NCBI RefSeq assembly: GCF_003429095.1
Contig: NZ_QVTE01000008.1
Coordinates: 62,001 to 126,000 of the forward strand
Reading direction: 5' to 3'
From: Peribacillus saganii
GTDB lineage: Bacteria; Bacillota; Bacilli; Bacillales; DSM-1321
Length of the DNA: 64,000 nt
A program made the translations under genes and the position numbers. This document shows, piece after piece, positions 34,972 through 43,184 of this stretch (positions within the stretch are counted from its first letter, which is position 1; the number at the start of each line of letters is the position of its first letter). The notes beneath the pieces are model-generated. The model did no database searches. It had not been told where the DNA came from and saw only the letters and a program-made list of their open reading frames with translations.

Positions 34972-35127
34972 ATGTTTCGAAATTGTTATGCATGTATGGA
35001 TCTTATTTTAGAAGAAGAAACATATATCAGGGAACAAGATGGATTGAAACTTTGCGGTAGCTGTTACGGGAAGTTTGATGGACTGGATGAGCTCCCGTTT
35101 GAACATAATGTATCCCAGTACAATTAA
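34972..35127 (+). CDS. Small zinc-ribbon-like protein
   Basis: A 51-residue protein with two CxxC pairs 20 residues apart (CYAC at 5-8, CGSC at 28-31), the geometry of a zinc ribbon. AAGGAGG stands 8 nt before the ATG, and a terminator follows 16 bp after the stop, so the gene is real and monocistronic. Acidic residues dominate between the pairs. The function is unknown; such ribbons often bind nucleic acid or a protein partner. Confidence 0.7.
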   Translation: MFRNCYACMDLILEEETYIREQDGLKLCGSCYGKFDGLDELPFEHNVSQYN

Positions 35128-35142
35128 GTATGGAATTGCTGC

Positions 35143-35174
35143 AAAAGAAGCCTGTGAAATGGCTTCTTTTTTAT
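35143..35174 (+). terminator. Terminator after the zinc-ribbon gene
   Basis: AAAAGAAGCC-TGTGAAAT-GGCTTCTTTT then TTATTT. Confidence 0.8.
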
Positions 35175-35312
35175 TTAAAAAGTAAGATGAAGAAATTTCA
35201 AAAAGATGGAGAAAATAACAGAGACATACTACAATAGAAAATGGACAATTTTGTTGGGCGGTCAACCGGTTCGATCTAAAATAGCTGCCGGCTGCGCCCG
35301 GGAGGGCTATTT

Positions 35313-36518
35313 ATGAAAAAAGAAATTCAGGTTTCTAATCGAAAACTGCTTGCTATAGCAGGGCTTGGTTGGCTATTCGATGCGATGGATGTAGGGATGC
35401 TTTCATTCATAATTGCAGCGCTCCAAAAGGATTGGGATCTGTCGGTCCAGCAAATGGGATGGATAGGCAGTGTAAATTCCATAGGAATGGCTGTAGGAGC
35501 CTTGATATTTGGGCTCATGGCTGACAGGGTCGGTCGTAAATCCGTTTTTATTATTACACTTTTGCTGTTTTCCATCGGAAGTGGGCTATCCGCACTCGCA
35601 CCCAGTCTTGCTGTGCTGCTGATTTTGCGATTCATTATTGGAATGGGGCTTGGAGGGGAGCTTCCAGTAGCTTCGACACTGGTTTCTGAAAGTGTACCGG
35701 CAGATATGCGCGGAAGGGTGGTTGTACTTCTTGAAAGCTTTTGGGCAGGAGGCTGGCTGATTGCTGCACTTATTTCTTATTTTATCATACCGGATTACGG
35801 CTGGCGCACAGCCATGGTAATCAGCGCCATTCCCGCGATTTATGCGCTGTATTTACGCTGGAATTTGCCGGATTCAGCAAAGTTCATTTCCGTTACTAAA
35901 GAAAAGAAGCCTACCGTTTGGGCCAATATTGCCAGTGTATGGTCAAGAAAATATGTGCGCCAGACTGCGGTGCTATGGGTGCTATGGTTTTGTGTTGTCT
36001 TTTCCTACTATGGCATGTTTTTATGGCTTCCGAGTGTTATGGTTATGAAAGGCTTCAGTTTGATCAAGAGTTTTCAATATGTGCTGATTATGACACTGGC
36101 TCAGCTGCCAGGTTATTTTACGGCCGCATGGTTTATTGAAAAAATAGGCAGAAAATTCGTCCTTGTTACATATTTAACTGGCACGGCAGTAAGTGCCTAC
36201 TTTTTTGGTTCTGCTGAGGGGCTTTCCATGCTTATTTTATCAGGAGTCTTCTTGTCATTCTTTAATCTCGGGGCCTGGGGAGCATTGTACGCGTACTCGC
36301 CTGAGCAGTACCCAACAGTAATTCGCGCAACTGGTACAGGTATGGCTGCTTCTTTCGGCCGCGTGGGCGGAATACTCGGCCCGCTCCTCGTTGGCTATTT
36401 AGTAGCACGCGAAACATCGATAACAACTATTTTTACGATTTTTACGGTTTCGATTATGATTGGAGCCATATGTGTTTTAATATGGGGTAAAGAGACGAAG
36501 AACCAGGAATTGGCTTAA
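35313..36518 (+). CDS. niaP: MFS niacin transporter
   Basis: A 401-residue, 12-segment MFS carrier. It opens SNRKLLAIAGLGWLFDAMDVGMLSFIIAALQKDW, has the MFS loop GLMADRVGRKSVF (about residues 68-80), RFIIGMGLGGELPVASTLVSE and LLESFWAGGWLIAALISYF, and later SYYGMFLWLPSVMV. These match the B. subtilis niacin importer NiaP (YceI) closely from memory. It takes up nicotinate for NAD synthesis. GGGAGGG precedes the ATG. NiaR control is known for niaP in Bacillus, but no operator was recognised here. The thioesterase gene follows 21 bp later. Confidence 0.82.
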   Translation: MKKEIQVSNRKLLAIAGLGWLFDAMDVGMLSFIIAALQKDWDLSVQQMGWIGSVNSIGMAVGALIFGLMADRVGRKSVFIITLLLFSIGSGLSALAPSLAVLLILRFIIGMGLGGELPVASTLVSESVPADMRGRVVVLLESFWAGGWLIAALISYFIIPDYGWRTAMVISAIPAIYALYLRWNLPDSAKFISVTKEKKPTVWANIASVWSRKYVRQTAVLWVLWFCVVFSYYGMFLWLPSVMVMKGFSLIKSFQYVLIMTLAQLPGYFTAAWFIEKIGRKFVLVTYLTGTAVSAYFFGSAEGLSMLILSGVFLSFFNLGAWGALYAYSPEQYPTVIRATGTGMAASFGRVGGILGPLLVGYLVARETSITTIFTIFTVSIMIGAICVLIWGKETKNQELA

Positions 36519-36539
36519 CTTTAATGGGGGGTATGAATC

Positions 36540-37052
36540 ATGGAAGAAACAAAATTCTGCCGGGATTCCTTCGTTGTCAAAACAAGTATTGTTCTCCCGC
36601 CGGATACGAACAATCATGGAACAATGTTTGGCGGCAAGCTAATGGCTTATATCGATGATGTTGCGGCCATATCAGCTATGCGTCACGCCAGAAATTTTGT
36701 TGTAACAGCTTCGACAGATTCTGTTGATTTTCTGCATCCCATCAATGAAGGGGACGCGGTTTGCCTTGAGGCCTTTGTTACATATACTGGCAGAACTTCA
36801 ATGGAAGTCTTAGTAAAGGTTATATCGGAAAACTTGCTTTCAGGAGATCGTCATGTTTGCGCGATATCCTTTCTGACATTTGTAGCAATCGATGAAACAG
36901 GGAGACCTACACCTATACCAAATGTCGTGCCGCAAACCGAGGTAGAAAAGAGTTTGTATGATTCTGCAAAAGAGAGAGCAGAAGCCCGTAAAAAGCGCCG
37001 AAGAGAGACAGACATGATGGCTAAAGCTTTTGGCTCGAGTCTGCCATGGTAG
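36540..37052 (+). CDS. ykhA: Hotdog-fold acyl-CoA thioesterase (YkhA-like)
   Basis: A 170-residue hotdog protein with the BFIT/acyl-CoA hydrolase signature: LPPDTNNHGTMFGGKLMAYIDDVAAISAMRHA (about residues 19-50), where Asn and the following Gly form the active-site helix start, and TASTDSVDFLHPI. It hydrolyses acyl-CoA thioesters. The basic C-terminal tail (ARKKRRRETDMM) is usual for the group. GGGGGG precedes the ATG. Its 21-bp spacing from niaP suggests one transcript, though no functional link is obvious. Confidence 0.85.
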   Translation: MEETKFCRDSFVVKTSIVLPPDTNNHGTMFGGKLMAYIDDVAAISAMRHARNFVVTASTDSVDFLHPINEGDAVCLEAFVTYTGRTSMEVLVKVISENLLSGDRHVCAISFLTFVAIDETGRPTPIPNVVPQTEVEKSLYDSAKERAEARKKRRRETDMMAKAFGSSLPW

Positions 37053-37090
37053 AGCCATTCTTTATCATATAGAAATGGAGGGACTTTAAA

Positions 37091-37324
37091 GTGGGGCTTT
37101 GCAATATTGACCATACGACTGAAGATGTAAAGAAAAAATATGAGTCGCAAAAAAGCTTCCTTCCCGATGCCTATTACTCTTACTTTGATCAATTTCTGCA
37201 GGAGGATAAGCCTCAGGAAGCACTGAATGAATTATTTCATCTGCTGAAAAAGTATGATCTCGTGACGGAGGAAGAACGAATTTCACGCAATAAGGAAATA
37301 GTTAAACTGCTGGATATAAAGTAA
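37091..37324 (+). CDS. Small hypothetical helical protein
   Basis: A 77-residue acidic, helical protein (TEDVKKKYESQKSFLPDAYYSYFDQFLQED..EALNELFHLLKKYDLVTEEERISRNKEIVKLL). The GTG start follows TGGAGGG, and the gene begins 38 bp after the thioesterase stop, so co-transcription is likely. There are no membrane segments or cysteine motifs. The family is not recognised. Confidence 0.65.
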   Translation: MGLCNIDHTTEDVKKKYESQKSFLPDAYYSYFDQFLQEDKPQEALNELFHLLKKYDLVTEEERISRNKEIVKLLDIK

Positions 37325-37542
37325 GCGGTATTTTCAACATATGCATAACAGGATAGAGGACTGTTGCTTGTATAAGCTTCAGTCCTTTTTAACGGTATAT
37401 AATAGCAGTTGCTTTTTCAGGTGCATATGTTACTATTAATCTGCTTTAAATGCTGTAATGGGTTTTATGGTGCGAACATTAACGTTTTACTGCGGTAAAT
37501 GGGAACTTGATTGAATTTATATAGTAAAGTATTAGACAATTG

Positions 37543-37556
37543 AGTAAGCGCTTTCA
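37543..37556 (+). promoter_or_regulatory. Near-consensus cre box upstream of sdaAB
   Basis: AGTAAGCGCTTTCA differs from TGWAANCGNTNWCA only at the first base. It lies 70 bp before the sdaAB start in a 300-bp spacer that holds no gene. Confidence 0.5.
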
Positions 37557-37625
37557 TGATCATTTAATATAGTAATAGTACAAACTTGGTGACTTTGCAT
37601 TTTTATAAAAAAGGAGCCCAACAAA

Positions 37626-38288
37626 ATGAAGTATAGATCAGCATTTGATATTATTGGCCCTATTATGATAGGCCCGTCCAGCTCCCATACAGCAGGAGCG
37701 GCACGAATTGGCCGTATGGCGAGAACTTTATTCGGAAGGCAGCCAAAGAAAGCGGTCATTTCGCTTTATGGTTCATTTGCCAAGACGTTTAAAGGGCATG
37801 GGACAGACGTAGCGATTGTGGGAGGAATCCTTGATTTTGATACTTTCGACTTACGGATACCCAATTCACTGCAGCTTGCCAAAGAGGCGGGTATCGAGGT
37901 TATTTTTCAGATAGAAGATACTGTAACAGATCATCCGAATACAGTGAAGATACGGATTGAGGATGATAAAAAAGATTTAGAGGTAGTAGGGATATCCATC
38001 GGCGGTGGAACGATCGAAATTGTTGAGCTAAACTCATTCAAACTGCGGCTTTCAGGATCAAACCCGGCAATCCTTGTTGTCCATAACGACAGGGCCGGGC
38101 TCATTTCTGCGGTAACGAACATACTTGCCCAGCATGAAATAAATATCGGCCATATGGAAGTGTCCCGTAAAGATAAAGGGCAGATGGCTCTTATGGCGAT
38201 TGAAGTAGACCAGCGTGTAGAAGATATCGTCATTGAAGAATTAAAAGCTTTAGAGCATGTAACGCAAATAATCGGGATGGTGGAATAG
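37626..38288 (+). CDS. sdaAB: L-serine ammonia-lyase, beta subunit
   Basis: A 220-residue subunit of the [4Fe-4S] L-serine dehydratase that turns serine into pyruvate and ammonia. It begins YRSAFDIIGPIMIGPSSSHTAGAARIG (about residues 3-29), the serine-binding loop of the beta domain, and ends with an ACT domain (about 145-220, NPAILVVHNDRAGLISAVTNILAQHEINIGHMEVSR). GGAG precedes the ATG. sdaAA follows 46 bp later. A near-cre box lies upstream. Confidence 0.93.
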   Translation: MKYRSAFDIIGPIMIGPSSSHTAGAARIGRMARTLFGRQPKKAVISLYGSFAKTFKGHGTDVAIVGGILDFDTFDLRIPNSLQLAKEAGIEVIFQIEDTVTDHPNTVKIRIEDDKKDLEVVGISIGGGTIEIVELNSFKLRLSGSNPAILVVHNDRAGLISAVTNILAQHEINIGHMEVSRKDKGQMALMAIEVDQRVEDIVIEELKALEHVTQIIGMVE

Positions 38289-38334
38289 CAGGTTTTATGA
38301 TTATAAGACAAAATCTCAAATAGGGAGGGTAAAT

Positions 38335-39216
38335 ATGCTTTTCCGCAATGTAGCAGAACTTGTAAAACTAGCAGAGAGCAGGAAAGTCAAAATTGCTGAA
38401 ATAATGATTCAGCAGGAGATAGATTTTTCCGGTTTAGCCCGGGAACAGATTATAGAGAAGATGGATCGGAATTTAACAGTTATGGAGCAGGCGATCGAAC
38501 GGGGACTGAGCGGTGTAAAATCTTTTTCAGGCTTAACGGGCGGGGATGCCGTGCTGCTTCAGAATTATATTAAAAGAGGTAAGACTTTATCAGGTGCAAT
38601 CCTTCTGGACGCAGTAAGCAAAGCCGTGGCCACGAACGAAGTAAATGCTGCAATGGGTACTATCTGTGCTACACCGACAGCCGGGTCAGCTGGAGTTGTA
38701 CCAGGCACTTTGTTTGCTGTTAAGGATGTTCTGATGCCCAGCAGACAGGAAATGATTGAGTTTTTGTTTACAGCGGCTGCCTTCGGATTTGTGGTTGCGA
38801 ATAATGCCTCCATATCAGGAGCAGCGGGAGGCTGCCAGGCAGAGGTTGGTTCGGCAAGTGGTATGGCTGCTGCCTCGATTGTGGAAATGGCTGGAGGAAC
38901 TCCAAAACAGTGTGCTGAAGCATTTGCCATTACGCTAAAAAATATGCTTGGACTCGTCTGTGACCCCGTCGCCGGGCTTGTAGAGGTTCCGTGCGTAAAA
39001 AGGAATGCAATGGGTGCTTCGAATGCCATGACAGCAGCTGATATGGCACTTGCGGGCATTACCAGCCGTATTCCATGTGATGAAGTTATCAGCGCCATGT
39101 ACAAAATTGGCCAGAGTATGCCTTCAGCTCTTCGAGAAACGGGGCAGGGAGGCCTTGCAGCAACTCCAACTGGAAAAGCGCTGGAAGCGAAGATATTTGG
39201 TTCAGGGCTAAAGTAA
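38335..39216 (+). CDS. sdaAA: L-serine ammonia-lyase, alpha subunit
   Basis: A 293-residue iron-sulfur subunit. It has SLTGGDAV-like FSGLTGGDAVLLQ (about residues 64-76), TICATPTAGSAGVVPG (Cys, about 110-125), GAAGGCQAEVGSASGMAAA (second Cys) and LGLVCDPVAGLVEVPCVKRNA (third Cys), which hold the [4Fe-4S] cluster acting as Lewis acid. With sdaAB it forms the full enzyme. GGGAGGG precedes the ATG and a terminator follows. Confidence 0.93.
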   Translation: MLFRNVAELVKLAESRKVKIAEIMIQQEIDFSGLAREQIIEKMDRNLTVMEQAIERGLSGVKSFSGLTGGDAVLLQNYIKRGKTLSGAILLDAVSKAVATNEVNAAMGTICATPTAGSAGVVPGTLFAVKDVLMPSRQEMIEFLFTAAAFGFVVANNASISGAAGGCQAEVGSASGMAAASIVEMAGGTPKQCAEAFAITLKNMLGLVCDPVAGLVEVPCVKRNAMGASNAMTAADMALAGITSRIPCDEVISAMYKIGQSMPSALRETGQGGLAATPTGKALEAKIFGSGLK

Positions 39217-39228
39217 ATATGGATTATG

Positions 39229-39266
39229 AAAGCAGTAGATATTCATAAAAAATCTATTGCTTTTTC
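39229..39266 (+). terminator. Terminator after sdaAA
   Basis: AAAGCAGTAGAT and ATCTATTGCTTT pair with one G-U, followed by TT. Confidence 0.75.
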
Positions 39267-39390
39267 TTTGAGAAAATCTGTTAAACTTTCAGGTAGTAAT
39301 AATGGAAATTGTTTTTCTGCTGGAAGGATAAATCATTATCCTTAACATACTGTTTACAGCAGGAATGAAAGAGATGACGGAGGTCGTTAG

Positions 39391-40380
39391 ATGAGCATAT
39401 TAGTTCTGGGTGGGGCCGGCTACATTGGCTCCCATGCGGTTTATCAATTAATTAACCAAAATTTCGAAGTAGCAGTTGTTGACAATTTGCAGACCGGGCA
39501 TAAAAAGGCAATACATCCGAAAGCCGCTTTTTATCAAGGCGATATTCGTGACAAAGCATTTTTGCAGAAGGTTTTTGCGAGTGAACAGATCGAGGGAGTT
39601 ATTCATTTTGCAGCAAACTCCCTGGTTGGAGAATCAATGGCAAAGCCGATTGAGTATTTTGATAACAATGTTTATGGGACACAAGTGCTTTTGGATGTAA
39701 TGGTAGAAAACGGGGTAAAAAACATTGTATTTTCTTCCACAGCGGCGACTTATGGCGAACCGGAAGCAATGCCCATTACTGAAGAGGTTCCTACCGCTCC
39801 CACAAATGCCTATGGTGAAACAAAGCTGACTATGGAAAAAATGATGAAGTGGTGTGCCAGCGCCTATGATTTGAAGTATGTTTCATTGCGTTACTTTAAT
39901 GTTGCTGGAGCAAAGCAAACAGGTGAAATCGGTGAAGACCATAATCCTGAAACTCACTTAATCCCTGTTGTTTTACAGGTTGCCCTTGGTCAGCGTGATT
40001 ATATTTCCATTTTCGGAAATGATTATGACACAGAAGACGGAACCTGCATCCGGGATTACGTCCATGTAGAAGACCTGATTGAGGCTCATATTTTAGCCCT
40101 TCGTTATTTACAGAATGGAGGAGACAGCTCGATCTTCAATCTCGGCAGCAGCCAGGGCTTTTCAGTGAAGGAGATAGTTGAGGCTGCCCGAACTGTTACA
40201 AAGCATCCAATTCCGGCAAAAATAGCACATAGAAGGCAAGGGGATCCTAGCAGGTTAATCGCTTCTTCGGAAAAAGCAAAGCAAATGCTTGGCTGGAATC
40301 CGAGCCGCACATCCATTCATCAAATTATTAAGGATGCCTGGAACTGGCATCAAGAACATCCAAACGGTTACAACGATTAA
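39391..40380 (+). CDS. galE: UDP-glucose 4-epimerase
   Basis: A 329-residue SDR enzyme interconverting UDP-glucose and UDP-galactose. The NAD-binding motif is at residues 6-12 (GGAGYIG), catalytic Ser in FSSTAATYGE (about 115-124) and YxxxK in NAYGETKLTMEK (about 139-150), then LRYFNVAGA and CIRDYVHVEDLIEAH. The length is normal. GGAGGT precedes the ATG. It stands alone, so it may feed cell-wall or capsule sugars rather than galactose use. Confidence 0.93.
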   Translation: MSILVLGGAGYIGSHAVYQLINQNFEVAVVDNLQTGHKKAIHPKAAFYQGDIRDKAFLQKVFASEQIEGVIHFAANSLVGESMAKPIEYFDNNVYGTQVLLDVMVENGVKNIVFSSTAATYGEPEAMPITEEVPTAPTNAYGETKLTMEKMMKWCASAYDLKYVSLRYFNVAGAKQTGEIGEDHNPETHLIPVVLQVALGQRDYISIFGNDYDTEDGTCIRDYVHVEDLIEAHILALRYLQNGGDSSIFNLGSSQGFSVKEIVEAARTVTKHPIPAKIAHRRQGDPSRLIASSEKAKQMLGWNPSRTSIHQIIKDAWNWHQEHPNGYND

Positions 40381-40569
40381 GCAAGCTTTGTCCAAGTCCA
40401 TTTGCGTCAATATTCAAGTTTTAATGGGAATGTATTTAAATTTTAATCAGCATCTTAATTGTTGTCATTGCAAGTATTATATTATACCTTCTTTCCGATT
40501 TGGATTAGTTTTCAGGCCTCTAATAAGGGGTATCTAAAAAATAACAATTCAAACGGGAGGTGGGTTTTG

Positions 40570-40719
40570 GTGAAGCTTGGAGATTGGTATGTAAAGCGTC
40601 AGCCCAAGTATAGAGCTTGGAAAAACAGCTGGAGAGGCCGAATTAATGCTGAGAACACCATGCTTTATATTATTCCTTCCATCGTTATGCTGGCGGCTCC
40701 AGTCATTTCGAATATTTAA
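40570..40719 (+). CDS. Small single-span membrane protein
   Basis: A 49-residue protein: basic, aromatic N-terminus (KLGDWYVKRQPKYRAWKNSWRGR) and one C-terminal hydrophobic segment (TMLYIIPSIVMLAAPVISNI). The GTG start is preceded by GGGAGGTGG and a terminator follows 20 bp after the stop. The family is not recognised. The positive-inside rule places the N-terminus in the cytosol. Confidence 0.55.
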   Translation: MKLGDWYVKRQPKYRAWKNSWRGRINAENTMLYIIPSIVMLAAPVISNI

Positions 40720-40738
40720 CAGATAATAAGTTTTGATT

Positions 40739-40771
40739 CCCTTGCATAGTCTAGTCCGGCAAGGGTTTTTT
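40739..40771 (+). terminator. Terminator after the small membrane protein gene
   Basis: CCCTTGC and GCAAGGG around a 13-nt loop, then TTTTTTC. Confidence 0.75.
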
Positions 40772-40891
40772 CATTCGGCCGGACTGTACCTTTTATCGGG
40801 CTATAGTTAATAGTATACTGAAGCAGTATACATATTCATCCATAAGTCACAATGGATGTAAATCATTATTAGAAGCAGGGAGGAAAGACGT

Positions 40892-41944
40892 ATGGCTTCA
40901 CCTATAAATGAACAATCTATCGTGAAATATATAACCGACCTAGTTTCGATCCCCAGTCCTTCTGGATATACAGAAGAGGCTATAACCTATACCTCTCAAT
41001 TCATGAAAAAGACAGGGGTGCCATACAAGATTACAAACAAAGGTGCTTTACTTGCTACTTTAAAAGGAAACGATGACAGTAAGCATCGTTTCCTTACCGC
41101 CCATGTGGATACGCTGGGTGCGATGGTAAAGGAAATCAAAAGCAACGGGCGTTTGAAGCTTTCCATGATAGGCGGGTTCAGGTGGAATTCAGTTGAAGGA
41201 GAATACTGTAAAATTCACTGTGCCGATGGGGAAATTATTACAGGCACTATTTTAATCAACCAGACCTCAGTCCATGTTTATAAAAATGCTGGAGATGCAA
41301 AAAGAGATGAAACCACTATTGAAGTAAGGGTTGATGCTCGCGTGAATTCCAGGGAAGCAACAGAAGAGCTGGGCATATCCGTGGGTGACTTTGTTTCCTT
41401 TGAACCGAGGGTTGAGGTTTCAGAAACAGGGTTTATTAAATCGCGCCATTTGGATGACAAAGCCAGTGTGGGTATCCTGCTACATTTAATTGAAACCATT
41501 AAAAAGGAAAATATTAACCTGCCGTACACTACACATATTCTTATTTCCAACAATGAGGAGATCGGCTATGGAGGCAATTCAAACATCCCGGCCCAGACAG
41601 TTGAATATTTGGCTGTAGATATGGGAGCAATCGGTGAAGGGCAAGCTACAGATGAATACAGCGTTTCGATTTGTGCAAAAGATTCAAGCGGTCCATACAA
41701 TTTAAAAATCCGCCAGCATTTAGTGAATCTTGCGAAACAGCATGGTGTGGATTACCGTGTTGACATCTATCCATACTATGGTTCGGATGCTTCTGCAGCC
41801 ATCAAAGCTGGTTATGATGTGATCCATGGCTTGATTGGCCCAGGAATTGATGCTTCACATGCATTCGAAAGGACCCATATCACTGCATTAAAGCATACGG
41901 CAGATCTATTATTCCATTATGTACAGTCTGAGATGGTGAAATAG
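40892..41944 (+). CDS. M42-family metallo-aminopeptidase
   Basis: A 350-residue dinuclear-metal peptidase. Ligands are visible in AHVDTLGAM (about residues 70-78), the bridging Asp in SRHLDDKASVG (about 184-194), the catalytic Glu pair in ISNNEEIGYGGNS (about 219-231) and VDMGAIGEG; a late HAFERTH supplies the last His. The protein resembles FrvX/YhfE-type members that form tetrahedral shells and trim small peptides. GGGAGG precedes the ATG. The gene is alone. Confidence 0.88.
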   Translation: MASPINEQSIVKYITDLVSIPSPSGYTEEAITYTSQFMKKTGVPYKITNKGALLATLKGNDDSKHRFLTAHVDTLGAMVKEIKSNGRLKLSMIGGFRWNSVEGEYCKIHCADGEIITGTILINQTSVHVYKNAGDAKRDETTIEVRVDARVNSREATEELGISVGDFVSFEPRVEVSETGFIKSRHLDDKASVGILLHLIETIKKENINLPYTTHILISNNEEIGYGGNSNIPAQTVEYLAVDMGAIGEGQATDEYSVSICAKDSSGPYNLKIRQHLVNLAKQHGVDYRVDIYPYYGSDASAAIKAGYDVIHGLIGPGIDASHAFERTHITALKHTADLLFHYVQSEMVK

Positions 41945-42110
41945 CGGCGGTGAAGGAATCGTCCGGCTTGATTGTGCCTGAAGAAAGAAATTTCCGAATC
42001 GCTTTGTGAAATAATAATACATTTCATTGGTCCGAAACCTTTGAAAAACCAAAAAAATTTTTAGTCAAAGAGCACAAACGCTGATTTAAAATGAAATTTT
42101 CAGCTAGACA

Positions 42111-42136
42111 AAAAACCCTGCATTGGCAGGGTTTTT
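42111..42136 (+). terminator. Terminator downstream of the M42 gene
   Basis: AAAAACCCTGC-ATTG-GCAGGGTTTTT, symmetric, able to act on both strands. Confidence 0.85.
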
Positions 42137-42139
42137 GTC

Positions 42140-42255
42140 CCGATATGAATTCCGGCGTCGCCACAGGACAAGGACTGCTTCGGCGCGATACATTGCAAGA
42201 AACAGAGCGGCCGCTTTGTGAGGAAGTGGCGAACTTAGCCGTTTTTCCTTTGAAG
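42140..42255. repeat. Dispersed intergenic repeat, copy 6 (degenerate)
   Basis: GGCGTCGCCACAGGACAAGG ... GAAGTGGCGAACTTAGCCGTTTTTCC shares the GTCGCC-CAGGA and TTAGCCGT blocks with copies at 4045 and 21481. It is GC-richer than its flanks and non-coding. Confidence 0.5.
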
Positions 42256-42272
42256 GACGCTGCTTTTCTAAA

Positions 42273-42401
42273 TTATTTTGAAGCTGATTTGTCTTGATCA
42301 TTTTTATCTGGATCCCTTTGCGGGCTGATATCTTGGTTATGTTCTTCCTTTTTTTTCTGCTCCAATGAATCGTTATTTGACTGGTTCTGCCTATTTTCCA
42401 T
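42273..42401 (-). CDS. Small hydrophilic hypothetical protein
   Basis: A 42-residue, highly charged, Asn/Gln/Lys/Asp-rich protein (MENRQNQSNNDSLEQKKKEEH...). AAAGGAGGAG stands 6-7 nt before the ATG. The composition is like other disordered small proteins of spore formers. No family is assigned. It is divergent from the DUF3817 gene. Confidence 0.55.
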   Translation of the reverse strand: MENRQNQSNNDSLEQKKKEEHNQDISPQRDPDKNDQDKSASK

Positions 42402-42607
42402 GCTAACTCCTCCTTTATTATGTTTATCGTATACATACCCGTTAACATTCTGTAAAAACGTCCAATAAGGGAGCCAATTATTGGACTTTGTACAATTTTT
42501 TTTAAAAAGGCACTCCTTTGAAAATATGGAGTTTTATACCTTTTTGATGCTGAATATTATATAATAATAAGCAAAATGCTTTTCATAATTACTAGGAGGT
42601 TTTACAT

Positions 42608-42901
42608 ATGCTATCAACTCCAGTAGGGCGTCTTCGATTTATGGGATTTGTGGAGGGTGGCTCGCTATTGGTACTGTTATTTCTTGCGATGCCTTTGAAG
42701 TATTTTTGGGATATTCCTGAAGCAGTAAGGCTTGTTGGCTCGCTGCATGGCTTCTTCTTTATTGCCTACCTTTTTGTAATTGCTTATGTCACTTTTAAAG
42801 TTCGGTGGTCTTTCATTTGGGTAATAAGTTCAGTAGCGGTCGCCTTTATCCCATTCGGCAACTTTTTCCTGGATACAAGGCTTCGTCACATGGAGAAATA
42901 A
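42608..42901 (+). CDS. DUF3817 membrane protein
   Basis: A 97-residue protein with three hydrophobic segments and the DUF3817 pattern: TPVGRLRFMGFVEGGSLLVLLFLAMPLKY, GSLHGFFFIAYLFVIAYVTFK and a closing segment with IPFGNFFLDTRL. AGGAGG precedes the ATG and a terminator follows. The function of the family is unknown. Confidence 0.8.
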   Translation: MLSTPVGRLRFMGFVEGGSLLVLLFLAMPLKYFWDIPEAVRLVGSLHGFFFIAYLFVIAYVTFKVRWSFIWVISSVAVAFIPFGNFFLDTRLRHMEK

Positions 42902-42932
42902 GCAGCCTGCAGCAGATATGTTTGTACATTTA

Positions 42933-42965
42933 AGCTCTGTCCAACAAATGGACGGGGCTTTTTCT
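42933..42965 (+). terminator. Terminator after the DUF3817 gene
   Basis: AGCTCTGTCC and GGACGGGGCT pair with two G-U pairs, followed by TTTTTC. The stretch to 43184 holds no gene and should carry the cph promoter. Confidence 0.7.
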
Positions 42966-43184
42966 ATCTAATGTAAGAGTGAAAACGAATGTATATAACA
43001 GGTTGAAGCATACTACAAGGTATGTATTATTGGTACCAGCAAAACGGGCTATCGAAATAAAGAAAGCGGAGTAAATAAAATAAACTCTGTATGCCCATCA
43101 AAGGGTTTTAGAGAATGGAAATACAGGGTAAAGTACTACTGTTTTGGTTTTAAACATCCTACAAGTAAAGGTGAGCAAATTGTC

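Noticed and set aside
37325-37625. Riboswitch upstream of sdaAB
   Set aside because: The 300-bp leader shows no core motif of known classes and no terminator before the gene; only a near-cre box was found.
38565-39104. 179-codon minus-strand frame
   Set aside because: Antisense shadow of sdaAA, composed of Ala/Ser/Thr/Pro codons mirrored from the real gene.
42104-42448. 114-codon minus-strand frame
   Set aside because: It crosses a repeat copy and a terminator in a different frame; the real gene is the 42-codon frame with a strong ribosome site at 42273-42401.
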